A stretch of DNA of 64,000 nucleotides from assembly GCF_040436345.1 (NCBI RefSeq), contig NC_133232.1:25822315-25886314 (forward strand), given 5' to 3'. The position numbers were made by a program, and so were the translations under genes. The DNA comes from Pagrus major (taxonomy: Eukaryota > Chordata > Actinopteri > Spariformes > Sparidae). This document shows, piece after piece, positions 22,572 to 32,934 of the stretch. Position 1 is the first letter of the stretch. The number at the start of each line of letters is the position of its first letter. Under the pieces are notes generated by a model. The model did not search any database and was not told where the DNA came from. It saw only the letters and a program-made list of their open reading frames with translations.

Positions 22572-24964
22572 ATGCTTTTGCGGAGTGTTCTTCAAAGCTA
22601 CGGCTTTGTCTTTTTCTTTGTTGTGGTGCACTACGCACAAGGAGACCTGAGCTATTCCGTACAGGAGGAGCTCAAGCGCGGATCTGTGATCGGAAATATC
22701 GCCAAGGATCTCGGACTGGAGGTGGGGAGACTTTCTGCTCGCAAAGCTCGGGTTGACATGGAAGGAAACGATGGACAATATATCGGAATTAATTTACGAA
22801 GCGGGGATTTAGTCGTTGCGGAGAGGATCGACAGAGAGGAGCATTGTGGAGAAAAGCCTTCGTGTGTTCTCAAATTCGAGTTGCTGTTAGAGAATCCTTT
22901 GGAGCTGCACCGGTTGTCCCTGCAGGTGCAAGACATAAACGACAATGCACCAAATTTCCCGAAGGATATTATTAAGCTGGAAATTAGAGAGTCAGCTGAC
23001 AAAGGAGCTAGATATCGTATTAATGCAGCACACGATGCAGACATAGGCAAGAACTCGGTTGAAAGCTACATTTTGGAACAAAACCCTCACTTTGTGTTGA
23101 GTATTCAAACGACAAGTGCTGGCAGTAAATATGGTGAGTTGGTTTTAGATAAAGAATTAGACCGAGAGGAGCAGCAGGAAATGAAATTATTACTCACAGC
23201 TGTAGATGGTGGCTCTCCTCAGAGATCCGGGACAGTAGTCATACACGTCATTGTCCTGGATGCTAATGATAACGCCCCAGTGTTCACTGAGGCCGTATAT
23301 ACAGCCACGTTACCAGAAAACTCCCCTATGAAAACTCCAGTTATCACTGTGAGTGCATCAGATGCAGACGAAGGTGTTAATGGAGAGGTTACATATGAAT
23401 TTAGCCGACTCTCTGATAAATCACAAAAGCTTTTTTCACTCGATGAGAAAACTGGAGAGATCAGTGTGTCAGGTGACATAGATTATGAAGAGGGACCCAA
23501 ATATGAAGTGTTTGTTGAGGCTAAAGATGGTTATGGTCTCTCTTCAGAAGCAAAGGTGATCATTGACATCACTGATGTGAATGACAATGCACCAGTGATA
23601 TATCTAAAATCACTCACCAATCCCATACCTGAGAACGTGTCACCAGGTACAGAGGTGGGCATCATTAACGTGCAGGACAGAGACTCAGAGAGTAACAGAC
23701 AGGTCCGCTGCTCCATTCAGCAAGAAGCCCCTTTTAAGTTGGTTCCCTCTATTAAAAACTATTATTCTCTGGTGACCACAGGACAACTGGACCGTGAACT
23801 AGTGTCTGATTACAACATTACAATCACTGCCACTGACGAGGGCTCTCCACCTCTGTCCTCCTCTAAAACTGTTCAGTTATCTGTAGCAGACATCAACGAC
23901 AACCCACCTGTGTTTGAGGATCAGTCGTACAGCGCATATGTGAGTGAAAATAACAAACCTGGCTCCACTTTATGCTCCGTTACTGCTCGAGACCCCGACT
24001 GGAGACAAAACGGTACAGTGATTTATTCTCTGTTACCCGGTGAGGTGAACGGTGCCCCGGTGTCCTCCTATCTGTCTGTTAACGGAGACACGGGGGTGAT
24101 CCACGCTGTGAGGTCGTTTGATTACGAACAGTTCAGGACTTTTAAAGTGCAGGTGATGGCCAGAGACAACGGTTCTCCTCCTCTCAGCAGCAACGTGACC
24201 GTCAGTGTGTTCGTATCGGATGTAAATGACAACTCTCCTCAGATACTGTACCCCGCCCCAGAGGGCAACTCCTTCATGACGGAGCTGGTCCCCAAAGCTG
24301 CACACGGAGGCTCTCTGGTGTCCAAAGTGATAGCGGTGGACGCGGACTCCGGTCAGAACGCCTGGCTGTCCTATCATATAGTGAAATCCACTGATCCTGG
24401 ACTTTTCACTATTGGTGTCCACAGCGGAGAGATCAGGACACAGCGGGACATTTCTGAATCTGACAGCATGAAACAGAACCTTATTGTGGCAGTGAAAGAT
24501 AACGGGCAGCCCTCTCTCTCTCTGCCACCTGTTCCATGTATTTACTTATTTCTGATAACTTGGCTGAGGTGCCAGAACTGAAGGACATTTCTTATGATGA
24601 GAAGAATTCCAAACTGACCTCTTATCTGATCATCGCGCTGGTGTCTGTGTCCACCTTTTTTCTGACCTTCATCATCATCATCCTCGGTGTGAGGTTTTGT
24701 CGCAGGAGAAAGCCCAGACTGTTGTTTGATGGAGCAGTCGCCATCCCCAGCGCTTATCTCCCTCCTAATTACGCAGATGTTGACGGCACAGGAACTTTAC
24801 GCAGCGCTTACAACTATGACGCATACCTGACGACAGGATCTAGAACCAGTGACTTTAAGTTTGTGACATCTTACAATGACAACACACTGCCTGCTGACCA
24901 GACTCTGAGGAAAAGTCCATCAGACTTTGCAGATGTGTTTGGAGATTGTGATGCTTCTCCTGAG
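22572..24964 (+). pseudogene. Protocadherin gamma-type variable exon V6 (group D), frameshifted in EC6
   Basis: The head is intact: signal peptide [20 protein letters not shown] and [19 protein letters not shown]1 with CGEKPSC, EC2-EC5. In EC6 a CT run at 24512-24523 has six repeats where the other exons have five (some with an interruption), a 2-bp gain. The frame then ends at 24581 after 669 residues, before the helix. The downstream frame from about 24536 still encodes [14 protein letters not shown], the helix and the full tail with few changes, so the break is recent, polymorphic, or a sequence error. If real, the product would lose its membrane anchor, and the early stop would probably trigger mRNA decay. 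The donor is also unusual: GAG|GTAAGC, where twelve others have GTAGGA. The CSE is intact. V6 also carries QQEAPF in EC4 where others have QQGAPF. Confidence 0.85.
24512..24523 (+). repeat. (CT)6 run that shifts the V6 frame
   Basis: Six CT units against five in the aligned stretch of most other exons (for example 16757-16766). V7 and V9 have an interrupted version (CTCTCTGTCT), which should slip less readily. Confidence 0.9.
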
Positions 24965-25249
24965 GTAAGCAAACGTCTCATATATCTATCTTCGACTATT
25001 AAGGCATCTTCAAACAGCTGTTTGAAATGTGTCATTGGCCTCATGACTTCATTCTTTTTTAATTGGACAGGACATTAGAAAGTTTGATTGTGGTAATATC
25101 TGCAATAATTCATGAACGGGTTAAATGTTGTGGCCTTGGAAGCTTTGCTTTGATTTTCTATAACGGGATTACTTTCTCTTCTGATAATACATTTCTCCGT
25201 AATTGTAATTCGTCTTCGTGCAGACCAGTTTTACAGCTCCTTAAATTGT
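24965..25249. other. V6 3' flank before the retroelement
   Basis: About 285 bp of intronic or intergenic sequence following the V6 donor. It does not resemble the 3' flanks of the other exons. The last five bases (ATTGT) are the left target-site copy of the inserted LTR element. Confidence 0.7.
25245..25249. repeat. Target-site duplication, left copy
   Basis: ATTGT directly outside the left LTR, repeated at 31998-32002 outside the right LTR. A 5-bp duplication fits BEL/Pao integration. Confidence 0.85.
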
Positions 25250-26028
25250 TGTCAAGTTCTCCTCCAGTTCAATTTCCAAAGGACACAGGGACAACTCAAA
25301 TTTGTGACTCAATCTTTTATTTTCCTTTTGGCTTTGTCAGTCGATTGGTCTTTTCAGTTAATTAGGTTGTAAACCTTTAAAGACAGAAACAAAAGTTAAC
25401 ATTTTAATTAAACATTTTAATTAAACATTTTTAATGAATTTTAGATGAATTCAAACAATTAAATATTTTAAATGTATTCAAACATTTAATTAAACATTTT
25501 AAATGAATCCAAACATTTAACTAAACATTTCAAATGAACCTAAATATTCAATTAAGCATTTTAAATGAATTTCCCAAATTTTTAGTAAAGTTTTAACATT
25601 TAACAGAATTTTAACATTTTTAACTTTGTATTATCCTTTTGTACCTTATACTAGTTTTCCAAACTCAAAATGATATATTGTTTTAGCACAAACTCATTTA
25701 CCACAAAATCAATTAAGTCACTGCTGCAATGTGTTTCTTAACCAATCTACAGTTAACATAAACTTGAACATATTGAGCAGCATTTCAAACACCATGAAAT
25801 TAAATAAACATTTCACCGACCATTGGCGTCTTTAGACTGAACCTTTGAGTGAACTTGCCGCTTCTTCTCTCTGAAGTTTGTTTCTCTGAATGACTGAGAT
25901 CCTCCATGTCATCACAGGTGCTCCAAATCAGTCACAATGACTGATGATCAAGTAACCAGCAGCCAGTTTGCTGCTGCTGGTGCACTCTGGGAAGTGTAGT
26001 TGACCCATTCCTGAGATTCAGCTCAACA
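25250..26028 (-). repeat. LTR of the BEL/Pao element (3' LTR in element orientation)
   Basis: 779 bp, TGTCAAGTTC to GCTCAACA on the plus strand. It contains an A+T-rich section (about 25395-25600) of short repeated AAACATTTTAATTAA-like units. No difference from the other LTR was noticed. Confidence 0.88.
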
Positions 26029-26184
26029 CCTCCCACTTGAGCTCCTGGTTTTTTCAAACCCAGAGAGGTCACACAAGCCCTTTACACCTCTGCTTGTTCT
26101 TCAGTGGGAAGTAGAATGACAAGGCGTCTGACATCTCTATGAAGAATTGTGGCTGGGATTTTGGTTTGGAGCCTCTTGGTTCTT

Positions 26185-29100
26185 TCACTGTTTGCTTTTG
26201 TGGGATTCTTGTGCCAGCAATGTAGACACCCATGCTTCACATGGTAAAACTGGCACTGCTGTCTTATCTTCGTTGAACATCTGAATTCTGCCTCCACAAA
26301 CTAGCAGTCCAGAGTTCACATCTTTGTATACTGCCAGTCTGCTTAGAGTTGTGTCTGAAAAAGCTGTATCTTCTTGAGCTGCGAGGAAGAGGTCTTTGAG
26401 TGCATCTTCATGTTCTTTGACAGTCAGCACAGCTTGCTTGGGTGATGTTACCTCCCACTTTGACTGTTTCGGGGTCCGGCACTTCCTCTTCAGCCACTGC
26501 TTGGCAGCTAGACAAACCCAGGCAATGACTCTCACCAGTTTGGACAGGCTACTGAATCTTCTCACTTCCACAAGATCTTTAACCCAACCAGTGGGCTTCC
26601 TTCTTAGAAGAAGAATTGGGTTTACCACAGGTTTTTCCTCTTGAGTTTCACTCTTTGGACTTTCCTGAGTGGCTTGTAGGTTTTCTTTCTGCTGACTCCT
26701 TCTCGCTTGAGCTCTTGTTAATGCACCTGAGAATGCCTTCCTCTGGAGCTTGTTTACAGTCTCCCTGGCATGAGCTGCAACCTCTCCAGCTGATTTTATA
26801 GGCCACTCCTCCACTGGCCACATCAGGAACTCTGGTCCATTTTTCCATGTGGAATTCTCCTTTAAATCTTCAGGAGCGCCCCCTCTTGTTATGATGTCAG
26901 CTATGTTCAGGTCTCCACGGATCCACCACCAGTCTTGCACTGGTCCAGCCTTCTGGATTTTACCCACTCTATTTGCAAAGAAGGTTTTGTACCCATAACT
27001 GACTCTTTGAATGGCTCCCAAGACTGTTTGACTGTCAAGTAGATGGAACCATCTCTCGATCTTCATTCGAGCATGCTTTTCCACATACTTCCTGATCCTG
27101 GCTGCGAAGACAGCGCCACAGATCTCAGCTTTTACAGCTTCTCCCTTCTGATCCAGGGGTGTCAGCTTGGCTTTTGATTCAACAAATCGAACCTCAGTGC
27201 CTTGACTTGTCTCCCATCTTAAGTACATCACAGCTCCATAGGTTTTGTCACTTCCATCAGAGAATGTGATGCCCCAAGGTTTCCCTTTCCAGCCAGCTGG
27301 TGTGAGGCTCCTGTGGAATTTCACCTGTCCAAGCTGCACATATTCTTCAAAACGCTGTATGGCTTCTTCTCTGAGGCTTTCTGAGAGAGGTTGGTCCCAG
27401 GTTTCTTGGGTTAGTTTCCCACCCCCTCCCTCTTGGAATGCTTTTCTAACAAGAATTGCTCCCTTCTGTTTGGCAGGTGTAACTAAGCCAATTGGGTCGT
27501 ACAGTCCAGCTACTTGGCTTAAGAGAGCCCTCCTAGTCAGTGGATTAGGTGTCTCAGTTCTCACCTCCTCCTTGAGAAGATCTTTTCCAACTCTCATCTT
27601 CTTCTTCCTTTTGGAAAAGTTAACTGAGGTTAACATGTAGAGCTTGTCTTCATCCATTTGGTAACCGATGCCCAAGGCTTTGTTGTCTTCGTCCCTCATT
27701 TGATTTGGAAGAATTAAGGTTCTACCTTGTTTCTTTGTTCGAACCTCCGTCTCCATTCCTTGCCTCCCACTTTGCCCTGACCTGACCCATGGTTTGAGGA
27801 AGAAACCTCCAGCTTTCAAGATCTCTTCAACACTTGCTGTGATTTTGTCAAGTCTATTTAGGTCATTGTGGGAGGTTAAGAGGTCATCCACATAACTGTC
27901 CTCTTCAATGACTCTGCGTTCATCCTCCAAGTGAATAAAGTTAGGCAGGCGTGCTGTTTCCCTCATAGCCAACTGAGCAATGCAACCAGCAGGTCTGTCC
28001 CCAATGTTGACTCTGGTAATTGCATATTCACTTATCTTTTCATCTGGGCTGTCCCTCCAGAGGAACCTGTGAAGATGCATCTCACGCTCCTCCAGCCATA
28101 CAGAGTTGTACATCTTTTTGATGTCTCCTAGAGCTGCATGCATCCCTTCTCTGAACCTCAGCAGAACAGCTCTGATGGGGTTGAGAACGTCTGGTCCCTT
28201 CAGAAGATGATCATTCATACTCACGCCTTTGTATTTCTGGCTACTATTCCATACAATACGAACTGGTGTTGTCACCGAATGAGGGTTTGGCGCCACCAGG
28301 TGGCTTACGTACCACACTGGTCCATTCCACTTGTCCATGATGTTGTTGTTGAGTTTTATGGCTGCGCCTCGTTCGACCATCTCATGGATCTGGGTAGCAT
28401 ATGCGACTTTCCAGTCTGGCTCTCTGCTTAGTTGCTTTTCCATCCTTAAGAAACAAGCCTGGACTGCACCTTTGTTGTTTGGGAGAGAGGCTGGATCTAC
28501 TGTCCAAGGATACTTTGCATCCCAATGTGGAGCTGATGTGTGAGCATCCCCCTTCTTGTAGGTGAGGCCTCCTTTAATGATCTCAAGCTCCCTCTCCTCT
28601 GCCAGGGTCATTTCTTTTCCTCCTGGTGGACAGTTTCCACATCGGCATCCTCCACATCTTGGCTCACATGCAGCCCCGATGCTGTCCCAGTGCCACCACT
28701 CAAGGAACTCCCGGTTACTGGCAGCTGTAAATTTGGTCTGAGCCATATCCTCCTGCTGTAGCTGGGCTGTGTCAGTTCTTGGACTTGTGATTTCTTCATA
28801 TTTGACAGCTGCTGTCCTCATGGAGCGAGCAAAGTGTGTTTTAGACTCATATGCTGCAACCTCCACTTCTTCAAACAAGTCGGGATGTGCTCCACCCACT
28901 GTCTTCCCCAATGGACCCTCCCACAAGACAAGGTCTCCGATGATTTTTATCCTCTGGGGAGCGAGTCTTCCCTCTCGGTGGCTAATGAGAAGTTCGATCT
29001 CTTCTGGCCTTTCCAATTCTTTAAGTTTGACTTCTGGGAAGAATTTTTTCAACTTCTCAGGTTCAATTACTTGATGCACTCTGGCTATTTCATCCAAGCC

Positions 29101-31134
29101 GTAGCAGACCATTTCATGAGCTCTCTCTGTTCCTTTAGGAGTCTTGACTCTGACTTTGAGGAGATACCTTTGTGTGTTCACCTCCATGGTCATTCCACCA
29201 ACCCCATGCACAACTAAAGTTATTTTCTCACTTCTTAACCTCAGTCTTTCAGCAGCCTTATGGGTGATGTAGTTTGTATCTGACGCAAGGTCAATTAAAG
29301 TCCCAATCTTCTGCCCTGCGTTTGCAGTGACTTGCATCAACATCATGACAACAGGAAGTTCACAGAGCCCATTTCTCTGCAGTAGCTCAGACTGGCCTGA
29401 AGCATCAAGTGACGCTGCAGTTTTGTTGGTGTTGGTGAAAGCCTTTCTACATCGATCTGCCATTTCTGGGGAAAGTTCAGACAAGATCTCTTCTTGTTCC
29501 TCCGTTAGTTTGCTTTCACCTTTGCCGTCTTTTCCACTCTTTCTCTCTTCCCCTCTTTTGACTTCTCCTTTCGGGCAGAGGAAAAAATGATGGTCTGGGG
29601 CACCACCTCCCCTTTTACAGTCTTTATTTCTGCATAGGAAAGTGTCTCTGCAGTATCCATCCTCATCATGGCATCCGAGACATTTTCTGCATGCTCCCAG
29701 CTTTCTCAATACAGCTTTCTTTTCAGGTAGCTTAAGTCTTTTGAACTTTCTACAGAAGAAGATTTTGTTGTTGTGCCCACTATCACCACAGACACCACAT
29801 ACATCATCAAGCTCTTCTTTCTTTGTGGTTTTTGTTGAGGCAATCTTTCTGTCATACTTCTTGTCTGAACGATCTGATTTCTCCATCTTCTCCACAGTTC
29901 TGAGCTGTTCAAGTCTCTCTAGTATTTCTTCTTGACTTTTCAGGAACTTCAGGAGCATGTTAAAGTGGTTGTCTGATGTGACATTGTTTCTGGGTTCAAC
30001 CATGAACATCAACCAGTCTCTTTTAATAAAGTCAGGCAACTTGCTTTCAATGGATCTAATTACCAGTGGGTTCTTTATGGCTCCAGAGTTTCCTAACTCT
30101 GTGAGATCTGCTAGGGCCTTCTCCACTGACTGTATGAGGTCAATGACCTTTCTTGGCTGGTTCCCCTTCACATGTGGCATCTTCTCCAGCTCTTCAAGGA
30201 TTTCCACAGTGATGGTTGACTTGTTGCCATATCGGTTCTCTAGGACTCTGAATATGTCATTGGCAGTGGTGTAGCTTGAAAGTCTGAGGTCTTTTGAGAT
30301 TTTGTCATCCACACTCTCCAAGAGTTGAATTTTCTTAACTTCAGTTGATCCGGATGGCTCTCCCTGCTTTTGCAGGCTTTCCCAGTCTTTCCTCCATCTG
30401 TGATATTCTCTCTTGCTTCCATTGAAGATAGGTAGAGTGGTTGGCTTGATTCTTACTATTGGTGTGGATGTTGCCGGTTGGGGTGGTAGTTTCACTCCTG
30501 TGCCTTGCTCTTTGATCGTCCGTGCAGTGGCAAATTCAGCTTTCCTTAATTCAAGCCTGTAGTAGGATGCTCTTACGTCCTTGACTCTTCCATCTAATTC
30601 ATCCTTTAATTCCACAGGGATCCATCTCTCCCATGTTAACATTGCTGAGATGGCCTCTTTTATTCTCTTGTCCAAGAGAGCGAGGTGCACTTCATAGCCC
30701 TCTAAATTGGCACTTTCCACAGGTACATCAGCTGCTATATCATTGGCTTTTTCTGCTTCCAGGATTGCCACAAGAAGTTCACTTTTCCCATACCTCGACC
30801 ACAGGTTTGTTTGAACAATGTCTCTTATTTCTGCCAACTTTGTTTCGCCTTCTTTTACAGACCTATCAATGTCGGCCTCTTGCTGTTCATCAAGACCTGC
30901 TTCTTCATCCTCAGTCTTAATGTCAGCCTCCAGTCCAATCCTGTAGTCCTCATTGGCATCGAGCATCTTTCTGAAACAGTCTGAAAGCTTAGTGAATTCC
31001 TCCTTTAACTCCACTTGAAGCATGCTGCTTGCTCCTCTTGAAATGAAGTTGGCTTGTCTGGTGAAGCTGCTTTTTGCAGTGGTCCTCTCCTTTTTGAGCT
31101 GCTGGACCGACTTCCCCAGGGCATCTTCCGCCAT
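26185..31134 (-). mobile_element. BEL/Pao gag-pol open frame (fossil)
   Basis: A 1649-codon frame starting ATGGCGGAAGAT. In order I see: a coiled, charged N-terminal part; a Gag-like segment typical of Pao elements (PIFNGSKREYHRWRKDW, about residues 235-420); Cys/His knuckle motifs (CGVCGDSGHNN and following, about 445-530); an aspartic-protease-like segment (GTLIDLASDTNYI); reverse transcriptase with the active-site motif YVDD (EEDSYVDDLLTS); and an RNase H-like segment (WGITFSDGSDKTYGAVMYL). Such a polyprotein would copy the element RNA inside virus-like particles. Part of a fossil element; see the whole-element entry. Confidence 0.88.
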
Positions 31135-31218
31135 CTTGACTTCCTCTGCATCAACAGCTTATTTCTGGATCTGAAGCCGTTTATCTTCAGGGCCAGGCCG
31201 CTCCGCGTGGTTTACAAC

Positions 31219-31997
31219 TGTCAAGTTCTCCTCCAGTTCAATTTCCAAAGGACACAGGGACAACTCAAATTTGTGACTCAATCTTTTATTTTCCTTTTGG
31301 CTTTGTCAGTCGATTGGTCTTTTCAGTTAATTAGGTTGTAAACCTTTAAAGACAGAAACAAAAGTTAACATTTTAATTAAACATTTTAATTAAACATTTT
31401 TAATGAATTTTAGATGAATTCAAACAATTAAATATTTTAAATGTATTCAAACATTTAATTAAACATTTTAAATGAATCCAAACATTTAACTAAACATTTC
31501 AAATGAACCTAAATATTCAATTAAGCATTTTAAATGAATTTCCCAAATTTTTAGTAAAGTTTTAACATTTAACAGAATTTTAACATTTTTAACTTTGTAT
31601 TATCCTTTTGTACCTTATACTAGTTTTCCAAACTCAAAATGATATATTGTTTTAGCACAAACTCATTTACCACAAAATCAATTAAGTCACTGCTGCAATG
31701 TGTTTCTTAACCAATCTACAGTTAACATAAACTTGAACATATTGAGCAGCATTTCAAACACCATGAAATTAAATAAACATTTCACCGACCATTGGCGTCT
31801 TTAGACTGAACCTTTGAGTGAACTTGCCGCTTCTTCTCTCTGAAGTTTGTTTCTCTGAATGACTGAGATCCTCCATGTCATCACAGGTGCTCCAAATCAG
31901 TCACAATGACTGATGATCAAGTAACCAGCAGCCAGTTTGCTGCTGCTGGTGCACTCTGGGAAGTGTAGTTGACCCATTCCTGAGATTCAGCTCAACA
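31219..31997 (-). repeat. LTR of the BEL/Pao element (5' LTR in element orientation)
   Basis: 779 bp, the same length and termini as the partner at 25250-26028, with no difference noticed between them. Transcription of the element would start here and run leftward, opposite to the protocadherin exons. Confidence 0.88.
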
Positions 31998-32002
31998 ATT
32001 GT
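31998..32002. repeat. Target-site duplication, right copy
   Basis: ATTGT directly after the right LTR, matching 25245-25249. Confidence 0.85.
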
Positions 32003-32052
32003 GTTTCGATGGACTCAATCTCAGTACGCCCACCTCTTTCTGTTTCTCTCTC

Positions 32053-32105
32053 TCACTCACTCACTCACTCACTCACTCACTCACTCACTCACTCACTCAC
32101 TCACT
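32053..32105 (+). repeat. (TCAC)n microsatellite
   Basis: About 13 units of TCAC just right of the retroelement. Confidence 0.95.
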
Positions 32106-32135
32106 GACTAACCCACTCACTCACACACGCGCACG

Positions 32136-32139
<4 letters not shown>

Positions 32140-32216
<77 letters not shown>
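32140..32216 (+). repeat. (CA)n microsatellite
   Basis: About 38 CA units, preceded by an imperfect CACG stretch. Confidence 0.95.
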
Positions 32217-32219
<3 letters not shown>

Positions 32220-32378
32220 TTCATTGTGACCACTCTGTAAATTGTTTGGTCAACAAACCAAAAGCTAAATTAGGCAGCTCTTTTGTTTTTTGTCTTTTTT
32301 TTTTTGTCATCTCTCTATCTTTCTGGCCTCAAAGTTGCTCTCTTTTTTGGAAGAAGTCTTTCGATTTCAGCTCCTCGT

Positions 32379-32399
32379 GTCTCTGTCTATGGTGCTGAA
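32379..32399 (-). promoter_or_regulatory. RE1/NRSE-like site, interval V6-V7
   Basis: Plus strand ends CTGTCTATGGTGCTGAA; 17 of 21 positions agree with the recalled REST consensus. It survives immediately to the right of the retroelement. Confidence 0.55.
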
Positions 32400-32705
32400 C
32401 ACAGTTCGGTCTCCTGCTGCATTAGTTCGTGTCATTTCACCGTCTTCTTCAGTGTTGTCGTGTGTACACATATTGCTACGGTGCATGATTATTCAAAACA
32501 CATTTTATACGGTAAACGATTCCTTACATTTGCCTTTTCCAACAATAAACAGAATAAAATAATTAGTTCTCCTTTCATAGTTATTGTAAGGCAGTCTTGA
32601 AGTCCTTTTGTCATTTTGTTTAAGGATTTATATTGTACCTTGTAAAGGTTTCTCATTATAACCCGTTTGTAGGTGTAATACTTTCTAGTGTTATATCTCA
32701 ACAAA

Positions 32706-32730
32706 TACTGAAGGTGTCAGTGTGCACTAA
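32706..32730 (+). promoter_or_regulatory. CSE of V7
   Basis: TACTGAAGGTGTCAGTGTGC then ACTAA, 229 bp before the chosen ATG. Core is CAGT, as in the other E exons; ACTGA replaces ACTCA, and ACTAA replaces ACCAG. Confidence 0.75.
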
Positions 32731-32934
32731 TAAACGAGATTGAACGTTCACTCCCCACCCTTTTATGTCGACAGATTTAAAGCAGATTCCAGTATTGTGC
32801 TGCACTGGACGACATACACTTCATACTATTACTCCCGTATAATCCATTTCGAAGATCTGCAGATACTACTAATGCGTGATTGATATATTTTATTGACCAA
32901 TTAAATGTTGGTTGGGTTTGTTGTCGTCGTAACA

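Larger units (their letters stand above)
25250..31997 (-). mobile_element. BEL/Pao-type LTR retroelement fossil
   Basis: About 6.75 kb, inserted in antisense relative to the protocadherin exons between V6 and V7. It is bounded by two 779-bp LTRs that begin TG and end CA on the plus strand and by a 5-bp target duplication. The interior holds one long open frame (26185-31134) with Gag-like, protease, reverse transcriptase and RNase H-like parts characteristic of the Pao group. The LTRs look identical wherever I compared them, so the insertion is young. The element does not look whole; I estimate about one major break. Confidence 0.9.
31998..32934. other. Interval between the retroelement and V7
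   Basis: Contains two microsatellites, an RE1-like site (32379-32399), the V7 CSE (32706-32730) and the V7 5' UTR. The RE1 surroundings (ATGGTGCTGAA, then TTCGGTCTCCTGCTGCATTA) resemble those before V11 (47321), supporting a shared origin of the V6-V7 and V10-V11 intervals. No gene is seen. Confidence 0.7.

Noticed and set aside
26396-31341. Plus-strand open frames across the retroelement
   Set aside because: They are antisense shadows of the element's own long frame.
31999-32229. Open frame of THSL and TH repeats
   Set aside because: Translation of the TCAC and CA microsatellites.
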